From Kiritimatiellia bacterium (GTDB taxonomy: Bacteria; Verrucomicrobiota; Kiritimatiellia; SLAD01): DNA of 5,478 bases. Under the pieces are notes generated by a model. The model worked only from the letters and a program-made list of their open reading frames with translations. It was not told the origin of the DNA and searched no databases. Made by a program: the position numbers and the translations under genes. Below, in pieces: positions 1-5,381 of this stretch (its first letter is position 1; each line of letters opens with the position of its first letter). Location: contig SLLF01000257.1 of NCBI GenBank assembly GCA_007134175.1, positions 1 through 5,478 of the forward strand. Reading direction: 5' to 3'.

Positions 1-107
1 CTGATCTGGCGCAAACTTTTTTCTGTGCTTGTGTTGGGCGAAGGTTTATGCTGAGCCTGAAGTCGGTGGGTGCCGATTTCGGTGCGCATGCAGAAATGAG
101 CGTTCAT

Positions 108-113
108 GGAGGG
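108..113 (+). promoter_or_regulatory. Ribosome binding site that decides the start of the first lipoprotein gene
   Basis: GGAGGG lies seven bases before the ATG at 121. Two other in-frame ATGs occur at 106 and 115. The first lies before this site and the second leaves only one base of spacing, so neither can use it. The choice of 121 also puts the lysine of the signal peptide next to the initiator methionine. Confidence 0.6.
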
Positions 114-120
114 CATGACG

Positions 121-561
121 ATGAAAGATTTGGGAATTCACACGGTGGTCGCCTTGATCGTAGTCATGGTTGTCGCGGGCTGCGGTCGGCCGGATGATCG
201 CGCGGACGAAGAAACCGATCCGGCAGCGTGGACAACGGTGGCCACGCTAACGTCGGACGACGCACCTTGGCAGGACATCGCGGGGATAGTGGTCAGTAAT
301 CCATTCGAGGCGACGGGCGAGGTGCAGGTGGTCATGGAGATGCCGGACGGCGGACAACTGGAAGGCGTGATTGCGGTGATCGTTCCAGCAGAGCAGGCGG
401 TAGATCACCGGACCCTCATGACAGGTATTCGACAAAGCGAGCCGGTCATGCTGGTCGGAGCGCAGCCTGCCCGGATTGTTACAGGGCTGGAGGGATCCTT
501 TGTCCTGGTCAATGCCGTGCCTGCGGCTCAAGACTGGACGCTGACGGTCCAAACGCGTTAG
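121..561 (+). CDS. Small predicted lipoprotein of unknown function
   Basis: This 146-residue protein has a short type II signal peptide: one N-terminal lysine, a hydrophobic run at about residues 9-19, and the lipobox V-A-G-C with the acylated cysteine at position 21. Residue +2 is glycine, not aspartate, so in the E. coli scheme it would go to the outer membrane. After the cysteine comes an acidic, probably flexible linker (residues 23-34). A domain of about 110 residues follows, rich in alternating hydrophobic residues and probably mostly beta strand. I do not recognise the family and see no catalytic motif. The start at 121 is preferred over 106 and 115 because of the GGAGGG site. The gene precedes the helicase gene by 118 bases that contain a promoter-like box, so it is probably not part of that operon. 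That it is a real lipoprotein is well supported; its function is unknown. Confidence 0.75.
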   Translation: MKDLGIHTVVALIVVMVVAGCGRPDDRADEETDPAAWTTVATLTSDDAPWQDIAGIVVSNPFEATGEVQVVMEMPDGGQLEGVIAVIVPAEQAVDHRTLMTGIRQSEPVMLVGAQPARIVTGLEGSFVLVNAVPAAQDWTLTVQTR

Positions 562-573
562 GCCAAGCGTATG

Positions 574-579
574 TATAAT
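574..579 (+). promoter_or_regulatory. Candidate -10 box upstream of the helicase gene
   Basis: TATAAT is a perfect match to the sigma70 -10 consensus, in the gap between the small lipoprotein gene and the helicase gene. No good -35 hexamer sits 16-18 bases upstream. A second, weaker candidate is TATAAA at 626-631 with TTGCAG at 604-609, spaced by 16 bases. Either would give a leader of about 40-100 bases before the GTG at 680. No E. coli-type LexA box (CTGT-N8-ACAG) and no GAAC-N4-GTTC box is present in 562-679, although dinG is LexA-controlled in E. coli. Confidence 0.35.
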
Positions 580-581
580 CA

Positions 582-591
582 TATGCGCATA
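582..591. repeat. 10-base perfect palindrome just after the TATAAT box
   Basis: TATGCGCATA reads the same on both strands and would cover the transcription start expected from the TATAAT box at 574-579. It may be an operator half or full site, but a palindrome this short can arise by chance. Confidence 0.3.
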
Positions 592-602
592 AGGTGGAAG
601 TG

Positions 603-621
603 CTTGCAGGGGTTTTGCAAG
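603..621. repeat. Inverted repeat upstream of the helicase gene
   Basis: CTTGCA at 603-608 and TGCAAG at 616-621 form a 6-base inverted repeat separated by seven bases. GGTT at 611-614 and AACC at 622-625 form a second one that overlaps it. No T-run follows, so this is not an intrinsic terminator for the preceding gene. It could be an operator for the helicase-nfo operon. Confidence 0.3.
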
Positions 622-679
622 AACCTATAAAGCATTGAGCCATTTCCTGGCTTGATGCGCGCTGGGTGGTGGCCATACA

Positions 680-2698
680 GTGGGCCGCGTGATTGCACCC
701 CGCACAACCGATCCGGAAACGCCGACAGTCCGTCCGGCGGTTGATGCCTTTTTCCAAGCCGGCGGTAGGCTGGAACAAGCCTGCCGCGATGCCGCCCACC
801 CGTTCGAACCGCGCCCGCCCCAGCAACAGATGGCCGGAGCCATCGCCGATGCGGTGGAATGCCAGCACCACCTTGCCATTGAAGCGGGCACCGGTGTCGG
901 CAAAAGCTTTGCCTATCTGGTGCCGCTGATCTTGATGGCAGTGGAACAAAAGGTACAAGTGGTGGTGTCCACCTACACCATTAGCTTGCAGGAACAGTTG
1001 ATGTATAAGGACATCCCGTTCCTGCAACGCCACCTCGGCCCGAGCTTCAAGGCGGCGCTGGTTAAGGGGCGTACCAACTACCTTTGCCTGCGGCGCTTGG
1101 CCCGTACACGACAGATGGAGGAGGATCTGTTCAAAGGCGACAAGGCGCGCGAGCTGGATGCCATCGAGGCATGGGCCCAGACCACGAGCGACGGCAGCGT
1201 GCAGGACATGGACCAGCAACCCTCCGCTGACGTCTGGCAATCGGTCTGTGCCGAACACGGTAACTGTCTCTGGCAAAAATGCCCGGAATACAAACCCTGC
1301 TTTTTCATGCGGGCACGGGCCGAGATCAGTAACGCGCATGTACTGATTGTGAATCATCATCTGCTCTGTTCTGATCTGGCCTTGCGCGTGGCGGGCGGTA
1401 CGATCCTGCCCGATTACCGCTATCTCGTGGTCGATGAAGCCCATCAACTGGAAGCCGTGGCCTCCGATCACCTGGGCATTCGGCTCTCGCAGTACATGTT
1501 CGATCATTGGTTGCGGCGTTTGGCCACGCCGGAAAATCAGAAGGGGTTGTTGGCCGTGCTACGGGCCGGCGCGGCGACGCGGTTGGTGGAGTCGCTGCGC
1601 GATGAACTGCTGGCCTTCTTCGTTGAAATCGATCAGTGGGCGGAGTTCGGTAAAGGCCAAAGTTCGCAGCGCGTGGTGCGCGAGCCGCTGATCCTGCGGA
1701 CGCGCGTGCCGGAATCGATTGACCGCCTGATCAATGCGCTGCGCGAGGTGGCGGAACGGTTGGAGCAACCGGATCACGCCGCTGAACTGCAATCGGCTAT
1801 CCGGCGCGGCGAGGATATGCGCAACGCGCTGCATGCCTTTATCCATCAATCCTGTGAAGACCACGTCTACTGGATCGAACAGCAAGGGGCGCGTCGCCGC
1901 CAGTTGGTCTTGTTTGCCGCGCCGATTGAAGTCGGGCCGGCACTCAAGGCGTCGCTCTTCAATAATGTACCGTGCGTGATCATGACCAGCGCCACCCTTT
2001 CAGTGGGTGGGCAGTTGGACTATTTCCGGCAACGTATCGGCGCGGACGAGCGCTGCGACGCCTTGAATGTGGGGTCGCCGTTCCAGTACGAGCGGCAGAT
2101 GCGCATTCTCATTCCACGCCATATGCCGCCGCCCACCGACACCGAAAAATTCCTACCGGCCTGTGCGGCCGCCGTCCAGCGCTACGTGGCCCGCACGCAA
2201 GGCCATGCCTTTGTGCTCTTTACCAGTGATGCGTTAATGCGGCAGGTGGCGGACCGCTGCCGGGACTTCTTTTATGAACGCGAATGGCGGTTGTTGTGCC
2301 AGGGCGACGGATTGACGCGCCATGCGATGCTGGAAACGTTCAAGCGCTATCCCGGATCCGTGCTGTTCGGATTGGACAGCTTCTGGATGGGGGTGGATGT
2401 GCCGGGGGACGCCTTGCGCAATGTTATCATCACCCGCCTGCCGTTTGCTGTACCCGATCAACCACTGGTGCAGGCGCGTATGGATCGGATTCGCGAGCAG
2501 GGAGGCGAACCGTTCCGCGACTATTCATTGCCGGAAGCCATTCTTAAATTCCGCCAGGGAGTGGGCCGCTTGATTCGAACCGCCTCGGATGAAGGCATTG
2601 TCGTGGTGCTGGACAGCCGCATCGTCAGCAAACGCTACGGCCGTCTTTTCCTCAAATCCCTGCCGGAATGCCCCGTGGAAGTCATCGATGAACCGTAG
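680..2698 (+). CDS. dinG: DinG/YoaA-type ATP-dependent DNA helicase with an iron-sulfur cluster
   Basis: This 672-residue superfamily 2 helicase belongs to the XPD/DinG branch: 5'-3' DNA unwinding coupled to ATP hydrolysis, acting in the cytoplasm in repair or removal of R-loops and blocked forks. Visible motifs, in order: Walker A EAGTGVGKS (68-76); NYLC with Cys136; the cluster region with Cys196, Cys201 and Cys207 (spacing C-x4-C-x5-C); VNHHLL (224-229); the DEAH box (252-255); TSATL (436-440); SPF (466-468); FVLFTS (511-516); SFWMGVDVPG (567-576); and QGVGRLIR (626-633). The four cysteines match the 4Fe-4S ligands of DinG/XPD proteins. Cys190 is an additional one. The length lies between those of E. 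coli YoaA and DinG, so the orthologue is uncertain. The start is GTG at 680; the frame closes upstream at a TGA (653-655), and GTG at 689 is the main alternative. A weak GGTGG precedes the start by seven bases. nfo follows after 50 bases without a terminator, so the two are probably co-transcribed. Confidence 0.92.
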   Translation: MGRVIAPRTTDPETPTVRPAVDAFFQAGGRLEQACRDAAHPFEPRPPQQQMAGAIADAVECQHHLAIEAGTGVGKSFAYLVPLILMAVEQKVQVVVSTYTISLQEQLMYKDIPFLQRHLGPSFKAALVKGRTNYLCLRRLARTRQMEEDLFKGDKARELDAIEAWAQTTSDGSVQDMDQQPSADVWQSVCAEHGNCLWQKCPEYKPCFFMRARAEISNAHVLIVNHHLLCSDLALRVAGGTILPDYRYLVVDEAHQLEAVASDHLGIRLSQYMFDHWLRRLATPENQKGLLAVLRAGAATRLVESLRDELLAFFVEIDQWAEFGKGQSSQRVVREPLILRTRVPESIDRLINALREVAERLEQPDHAAELQSAIRRGEDMRNALHAFIHQSCEDHVYWIEQQGARRRQLVLFAAPIEVGPALKASLFNNVPCVIMTSATLSVGGQLDYFRQRIGADERCDALNVGSPFQYERQMRILIPRHMPPPTDTEKFLPACAAAVQRYVARTQGHAFVLFTSDALMRQVADRCRDFFYEREWRLLCQGDGLTRHAMLETFKRYPGSVLFGLDSFWMGVDVPGDALRNVIITRLPFAVPDQPLVQARMDRIREQGGEPFRDYSLPEAILKFRQGVGRLIRTASDEGIVVVLDSRIVSKRYGRLFLKSLPECPVEVIDEP

Positions 2699-2748
2699 GG
2701 ATTGACACTGGCGCGCCGCCTCTGCCAAGGTTCAGACAGGTCTATTAG

Positions 2749-3597
2749 ATGAAAAAAGTGGGAGCTCATGTCAGTGCCGCCGGCGGCGTGCAGAACGCCC
2801 CTGAAAACGCCCAGGCCATCGGCGCCACTGCGTTTGCCCTGTTCACCAAGAACCAGCGGCAATGGCAGGGACCGCCTCTGAAACCGGAACAGATCGAGGC
2901 TTTCATTGCCCGCTGTGAAGGTCGCTATGCCCCCGATCAAATTCTGCCGCACGACTCGTTCCTGATCAATTTGGCCCATCCGGAAACCGCCGGCTTGAAA
3001 AAATCGCGCGAGGCGTTTCTGGACGAGATGCAGCGTTGCGAGCAACTGGGATTGGACCGCTTGAATTTTCATCCCGGCAGCCATCTCAATCGCTATGCGG
3101 AAGAACAGGCGCTGGCCACGATTGCCGATTCTATCAATGGGGTACTGGAGCGCACCAAGGGCGTTGCCGCCGTGATTGAAAACACAGCCGGTCAAGGCAC
3201 CAATTTGGGCCATCGCTTCGAGCATCTGGCCGCTATTATCGCGCGGGTCGACGATCAAACGCGGGTGGGTGTCTGCATTGATACCTGCCACGCCTTTGCG
3301 GCCGGCTACGACCTGCGCACGGCGGCGGCCTGCGAAACAACCTTCCGCGAATTTGACCGTGTGGTCGGCCTGCGCTGGCTGCGCGGTTTGCACCTTAATG
3401 ACTCGAAACGTGAATGCGGGTCCCGCGTGGACCGGCACGCCCCGCTCGGCCAGGGGTTGATCGGGCTGGACGCCTTCCGTTGGATCATGCGCACTGATAT
3501 TTTCGATGACGTCCCGCTGATCTTGGAAACGCCCGAGCCGGATGACTGGCCGGCGGAGATCAAGCTGCTGCGCCAATTTGAACAGGCAAAGGCCTAG
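2749..3597 (+). CDS. nfo: Endonuclease IV (AP endonuclease, base excision repair)
   Basis: This 282-residue TIM-barrel enzyme cuts the DNA backbone 5' to abasic sites and removes blocked 3' ends in base excision repair. All nine residues that bind the three zinc ions in the E. coli enzyme are present, shifted by one: His68, His108, Glu144, Asp178, His181, His215, Asp228, His230 and Glu260. The family signatures are visible as NFHPGSH (106-112), ENTAGQG (144-150), [16 protein letters not shown] (176-191) and RVDRH (226-230). The length and near-collinear sequence match full-length E. coli Nfo, so it should be active. The ATG at 2749 starts [13 protein letters not shown], the conserved N-terminus, with a modest CAGG eight bases upstream. 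It follows the helicase gene by 50 bases, which suggests a repair operon. Its TAG stop (3595-3597) lies inside the left arm of the intergenic inverted-repeat element, so the last few codons may have been altered by insertion of that element. Confidence 0.97.
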   Translation: MKKVGAHVSAAGGVQNAPENAQAIGATAFALFTKNQRQWQGPPLKPEQIEAFIARCEGRYAPDQILPHDSFLINLAHPETAGLKKSREAFLDEMQRCEQLGLDRLNFHPGSHLNRYAEEQALATIADSINGVLERTKGVAAVIENTAGQGTNLGHRFEHLAAIIARVDDQTRVGVCIDTCHAFAAGYDLRTAAACETTFREFDRVVGLRWLRGLHLNDSKRECGSRVDRHAPLGQGLIGLDAFRWIMRTDIFDDVPLILETPEPDDWPAEIKLLRQFEQAKA

Positions 3598-3611
3598 CCC
3601 GCATTTCTCAC

Positions 3612-3621
3612 GGGGCGCCCC
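3612..3621. repeat. 10-base palindrome next to the left arm
   Basis: GGGGCGCCCC is a perfect palindrome immediately inside the left inverted-repeat arm. It has a positional counterpart at 3819-3832 beside the right arm, with a different sequence. Together they suggest that each end of the element carries an arm plus a small self-complementary block. Confidence 0.45.
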
Positions 3622-3682
3622 ACGGCCTTGTGCCGCGGGAGCCAAACTTCCTCAAGCTATTCCACTGTGCGTAGCGGAAAGC

Positions 3683-3734
3683 GCCCGATTTGAGCGAGAA
3701 AGGGGCTATACGCCTGTGCTCGCTCACTGCGGGC
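3683..3734. repeat. Central hairpin of the intergenic element
   Basis: TGAGCGAG (3691-3698) pairs with CTCGCTCA (3719-3726). Outside it GCCCG (3683-3687) pairs with CGGGC (3730-3734) across a symmetrical 3-by-3 internal loop. The apical loop is about 20 bases and can pair a little further. This forms the tip of the long foldback structure. Confidence 0.55.
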
Positions 3735-3772
3735 TCATGCTGACCACAGCCTGTAGCCAGTCTAAACTCCCG

Positions 3773-3797
3773 CTCCGTCCGCACAAGGCGGACGGAG
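3773..3797. repeat. Perfect 10-base-pair GC-rich hairpin
   Basis: CTCCGTCCGC (3773-3782) and GCGGACGGAG (3788-3797) form a perfect 10-base-pair stem with the loop ACAAG. The strongest local hairpin I found in the window, it could slow or stop transcription arriving from either convergent operon. No T-run follows it in either direction, so it is not a standard intrinsic terminator. Its stem excludes the long-range pairing of 3781-3788 with 3626-3633, so the element has two alternative folds. Confidence 0.6.
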
Positions 3798-3818
3798 GCG
3801 AACAGTTGCAGTAAATCG

Positions 3819-3832
3819 ACCGGAATTCCGGT
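3819..3832. repeat. 14-base perfect palindrome next to the right arm
   Basis: ACCGGAATTCCGGT is self-complementary over all 14 bases and overlaps the first two bases of the right inverted-repeat arm (3831-3848). It mirrors the palindrome at 3612-3621 beside the left arm. Confidence 0.55.
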
Positions 3833-3853
3833 GAGAAATGCGGCTTAGCCCGG

Positions 3854-4270
3854 CTATTCTTGCAGTTTAACTGGCTGGCGACGGGCCTTCTTTTCGCCCT
3901 GTTTGCGCTTTTCATCCAGCATGCGCGCCTTTTGCCGCCGCGAACGACGGCGCTTCTGGCGGCGAATCTTGGCCTGTAACTGTTCGCGCTCGCTTTTTTC
4001 CCCTTCAATCCGAGCGGCCAGTTGATCGCACAGTTCCCGTCGCGCCAGGAAGCGATTCAAGGCTTGCGACCGTTCGCGCTGGCATTTCACTTCGATGCCG
4101 CTGGGCGCGTGCAGCAGATGGACACAGGAAGAGGTCTTATTGATCTTTTGACCGCCCTTGCCCGATCCTCTGATAAACCGTTCTGTTAAGTCAGATTCGG
4201 CGATCCCGAGGTCAGCCATGCGGCGCGCCAGGGCGCGCTCCTTTTCGGCTGTGACATTGAAAAGCACCAT
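3854..4270 (-). CDS. Stand-alone GGQ release-factor-like protein, probable ribosome rescue factor
   Basis: This 138-residue protein has only the peptidyl-tRNA hydrolysis domain of class I release factors. The core is RGSGKGGQKINKTSS (34-48), with the catalytic GGQ at 39-41, followed by PSGIEVKC (56-63), RERSQ (65-69) and NRFLARREL (72-80). There is no codon-recognition domain. Residues from about 92 to 138 form a very basic, probably helical tail, as in proteins that reach into the ribosome without reading a stop codon. The expected role is hydrolysis of peptidyl-tRNA on stalled or split ribosomes in the cytoplasm. NKTS-x-CV, PSGI-x-VKC and NR-x-LAR resemble human mtRF-R (C12orf65) as I remember it, more than ArfB, which has NKVST in that stretch. 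The ATG at 4270 has only a weak ribosome site. The gene lies 49 bases downstream of the protease-like lipoprotein gene on the same strand and converges on nfo. The family is certain; the exact substrate is not. Confidence 0.88.
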   Translation of the reverse strand: MVLFNVTAEKERALARRMADLGIAESDLTERFIRGSGKGGQKINKTSSCVHLLHAPSGIEVKCQRERSQALNRFLARRELCDQLAARIEGEKSEREQLQAKIRRQKRRRSRRQKARMLDEKRKQGEKKARRQPVKLQE

Positions 4271-4319
4271 GTCCGCAGCTTACGCGGTTACCCCGGAATG
4301 GCAACTGGTAAAGAGGCCG

Positions 4320-5327
4320 TCAGGGTCTTTCGAACACAACCCGGCGATTGTTGCCATCGATGGTGACGACAAATCGATCCAGTAATTCGCGCCCGATGCG
4401 GGCGTATTGCGGCAGCCCGAGATTCAGGTCGGACAACGCTCGTCGCGGCACTTGGCGCCAGACTAGTTCACCAAGCATCACATTACTGCGGTTAGGAGGA
4501 CCGGCAGCGCGCTCCTCGTCGGCTGCCGCGGCCAAGGCATAGCCCCCGAGGCTGTCGAGGAGGAATAGCGCGGGTTGATTATCTATCCAGCCCTCCATTA
4601 CCATACGCCCGTTGCGGATATGGTAGGGAACGACGCCAACTAAACGGTCTGGGTCGGGTTCGTAGGCGGTGGTGGTAGCGAACAGCACCTCTCGTTGCGT
4701 AAAATGGAACTGGACGAAGCTGAAGGCGCGCAGAAAATCCGCACCCAACACCAACGGGGCGTAGCGGCGCGGCGTCGACCGATGGAATTTCTTCAGTGGT
4801 CCATGGGCCGCTTGCACGAACAGCAAGGCCGTGTCCACGTGTACCGGGTCGATCACGATCCGTGAAGCGACGCCGAGAATGCCCGGCACCGTATCATCGA
4901 CGTGTGCGGGGACGCGTCGCACCGGGGTTGGTCCCAGCGGGATCACGCCGCTGCGCTGGGCCAACTCGTATTCAATCCACGAGGCCCCGGCACTGGTGTC
5001 GATCAAGGCCGCATAGGTCTCCGGTCCCCGTAATCTCACCTCTATCCCGCAACTGGGTGTGCCATAGCGGTCGTGGATAAACTCCGCCACGGCAAACCGC
5101 TCGGTATGCACGCGGAAAGAGCCGCTGAACACAGGGCCCTGCTCGGTATTGTAGCGGGTCAGCCAGAAGCGGCGCTCGTCCTGGGCGCGCTGCAGCATCG
5201 TGTCCAGCTCGCGCCCGCTCAAAAGCTGGCGCTCACTGGGCTGCCGCTGCGCACAGCCCACCGTGAGCAGAACCAGCAGGCAACCCCAAATCCACCTGTT
5301 AAGATAACCCCGCATGCGCCGAACCAT
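4320..5327 (-). CDS. Two-lobed retropepsin-like aspartic protease lipoprotein
   Basis: This 335-residue protein starts with a basic, then hydrophobic signal peptide (residues 11-23) ending in L-T-V-G-C, so Cys25 is probably lipidated and the protein anchored in the envelope. Two similar halves follow. The first has ALIDTSAGASWI (107-118, Asp110) and ends with VLGADFLRAFSFVQFHF (193-209). The second has LFLLDSLGGYAL (254-265, Asp258) and ends with RIGRELLDRFVVTID (310-324) and RVVFERP (329-335). Each half looks like the bacterial aspartyl protease (retropepsin) fold, with an Asp-containing loop and a later hydrophobic-hydrophobic-G-x-x-hL block. The usual D-T-G triplet is changed to DTS in the first and DSL in the second, so activity is uncertain. 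The ATG at 5327 has GGGA six bases upstream; ATG at 5315 is an alternative. The GGQ protein gene follows after 49 bases. It may be an envelope protease, a pseudo-protease, or a peptide-binding protein. Confidence 0.78.
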   Translation of the reverse strand: MVRRMRGYLNRWIWGCLLVLLTVGCAQRQPSERQLLSGRELDTMLQRAQDERRFWLTRYNTEQGPVFSGSFRVHTERFAVAEFIHDRYGTPSCGIEVRLRGPETYAALIDTSAGASWIEYELAQRSGVIPLGPTPVRRVPAHVDDTVPGILGVASRIVIDPVHVDTALLFVQAAHGPLKKFHRSTPRRYAPLVLGADFLRAFSFVQFHFTQREVLFATTTAYEPDPDRLVGVVPYHIRNGRMVMEGWIDNQPALFLLDSLGGYALAAAADEERAAGPPNRSNVMLGELVWRQVPRRALSDLNLGLPQYARIGRELLDRFVVTIDGNNRRVVFERP

Positions 5328-5368
5328 GCCACGTCCCGCGTGGGAAAAGCAAGAACGGCGTCAAGCCA

Positions 5369-5381
5369 TTCCCCTGGGGAA
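5369..5381. repeat. 13-base inverted repeat upstream of the protease-like gene
   Basis: TTCCCC and GGGGAA flank a single central T, 42 bases before the ATG of the minus-strand lipoprotein gene. The position suits an operator. No convincing promoter hexamer pair could be placed nearby: TTGACG on the minus strand at 5359-5364 resembles a -35 box, but no -10 box lies at the right distance. Confidence 0.35.

Larger units (their letters stand above)
3594..3848. repeat. 255-base MITE-like foldback element between the convergent genes
   Basis: The left end CTAGCCCGCATTTCTCAC (3594-3611) and the reverse complement of the right end, CTAAGCCGCATTTCTCAC (3831-3848), agree at 16 of 18 positions, with 13 contiguous matches. 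Inside, complementary blocks are nested in order: CCTTGTGC (3626-3633 with 3781-3788), GCGGGAG (3635-3641 with 3767-3773), GCTA (3656-3659 with 3754-3757), CTGTG (3665-3669 with 3745-3749), GCCCG (3683-3687 with 3730-3734) and TGAGCGAG (3691-3698 with 3719-3726). Their midpoints all fall at about 3704-3709. The right half has extra bases between 3798 and 3830, which moves the midpoint of the ends. There is no transposase gene and no convincing ORF. It contains the nfo stop codon and stops five bases short of the stop codon of the opposite gene. It could be a non-autonomous transposable element, a genome-wide intergenic repeat, or a structured bidirectional terminator. I do not recognise a named family. 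Confidence 0.7.

Noticed and set aside
17..22. T-run near the left edge as part of an intrinsic terminator
   Set aside because: The six Ts are not preceded by a visible stem within the window; any stem would lie outside it.
1..54. Possible 3' end of an upstream plus-strand gene (17 codons, TGA at 52-54)
   Set aside because: It is too short to judge and has no recognisable sequence. A second frame is also open here.
509..1507. Long minus-strand reading frame of 332 codons opposite the helicase gene
   Set aside because: It lies antisense to the conserved helicase motifs and its translation shows no family features. Long antisense frames are common opposite GC-rich genes.
2710..2717. GGCGCGCC palindrome between the helicase gene and nfo
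   Set aside because: An 8-base GC palindrome in GC-rich DNA is expected by chance, and nothing else in the 50-base gap supports a regulatory site.
2635..3645. Minus-strand reading frame of 336 codons opposite nfo
   Set aside because: It overlaps all of nfo, which carries all nine metal ligands and is beyond doubt. The antisense translation has no recognisable domain and runs into the repeat element.
3773..3797. GC-rich hairpin as a standard intrinsic terminator
   Set aside because: The stem is strong, but no T-run follows in either direction, so it is listed as a hairpin and part of the repeat element only.
3542..3814. Plus-strand reading frame across the nfo 3' end and the repeat element
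   Set aside because: It begins inside nfo in another frame and most of it is the foldback element. No plausible ribosome site or protein family is visible, so it is probably a chance reading of the repeat.
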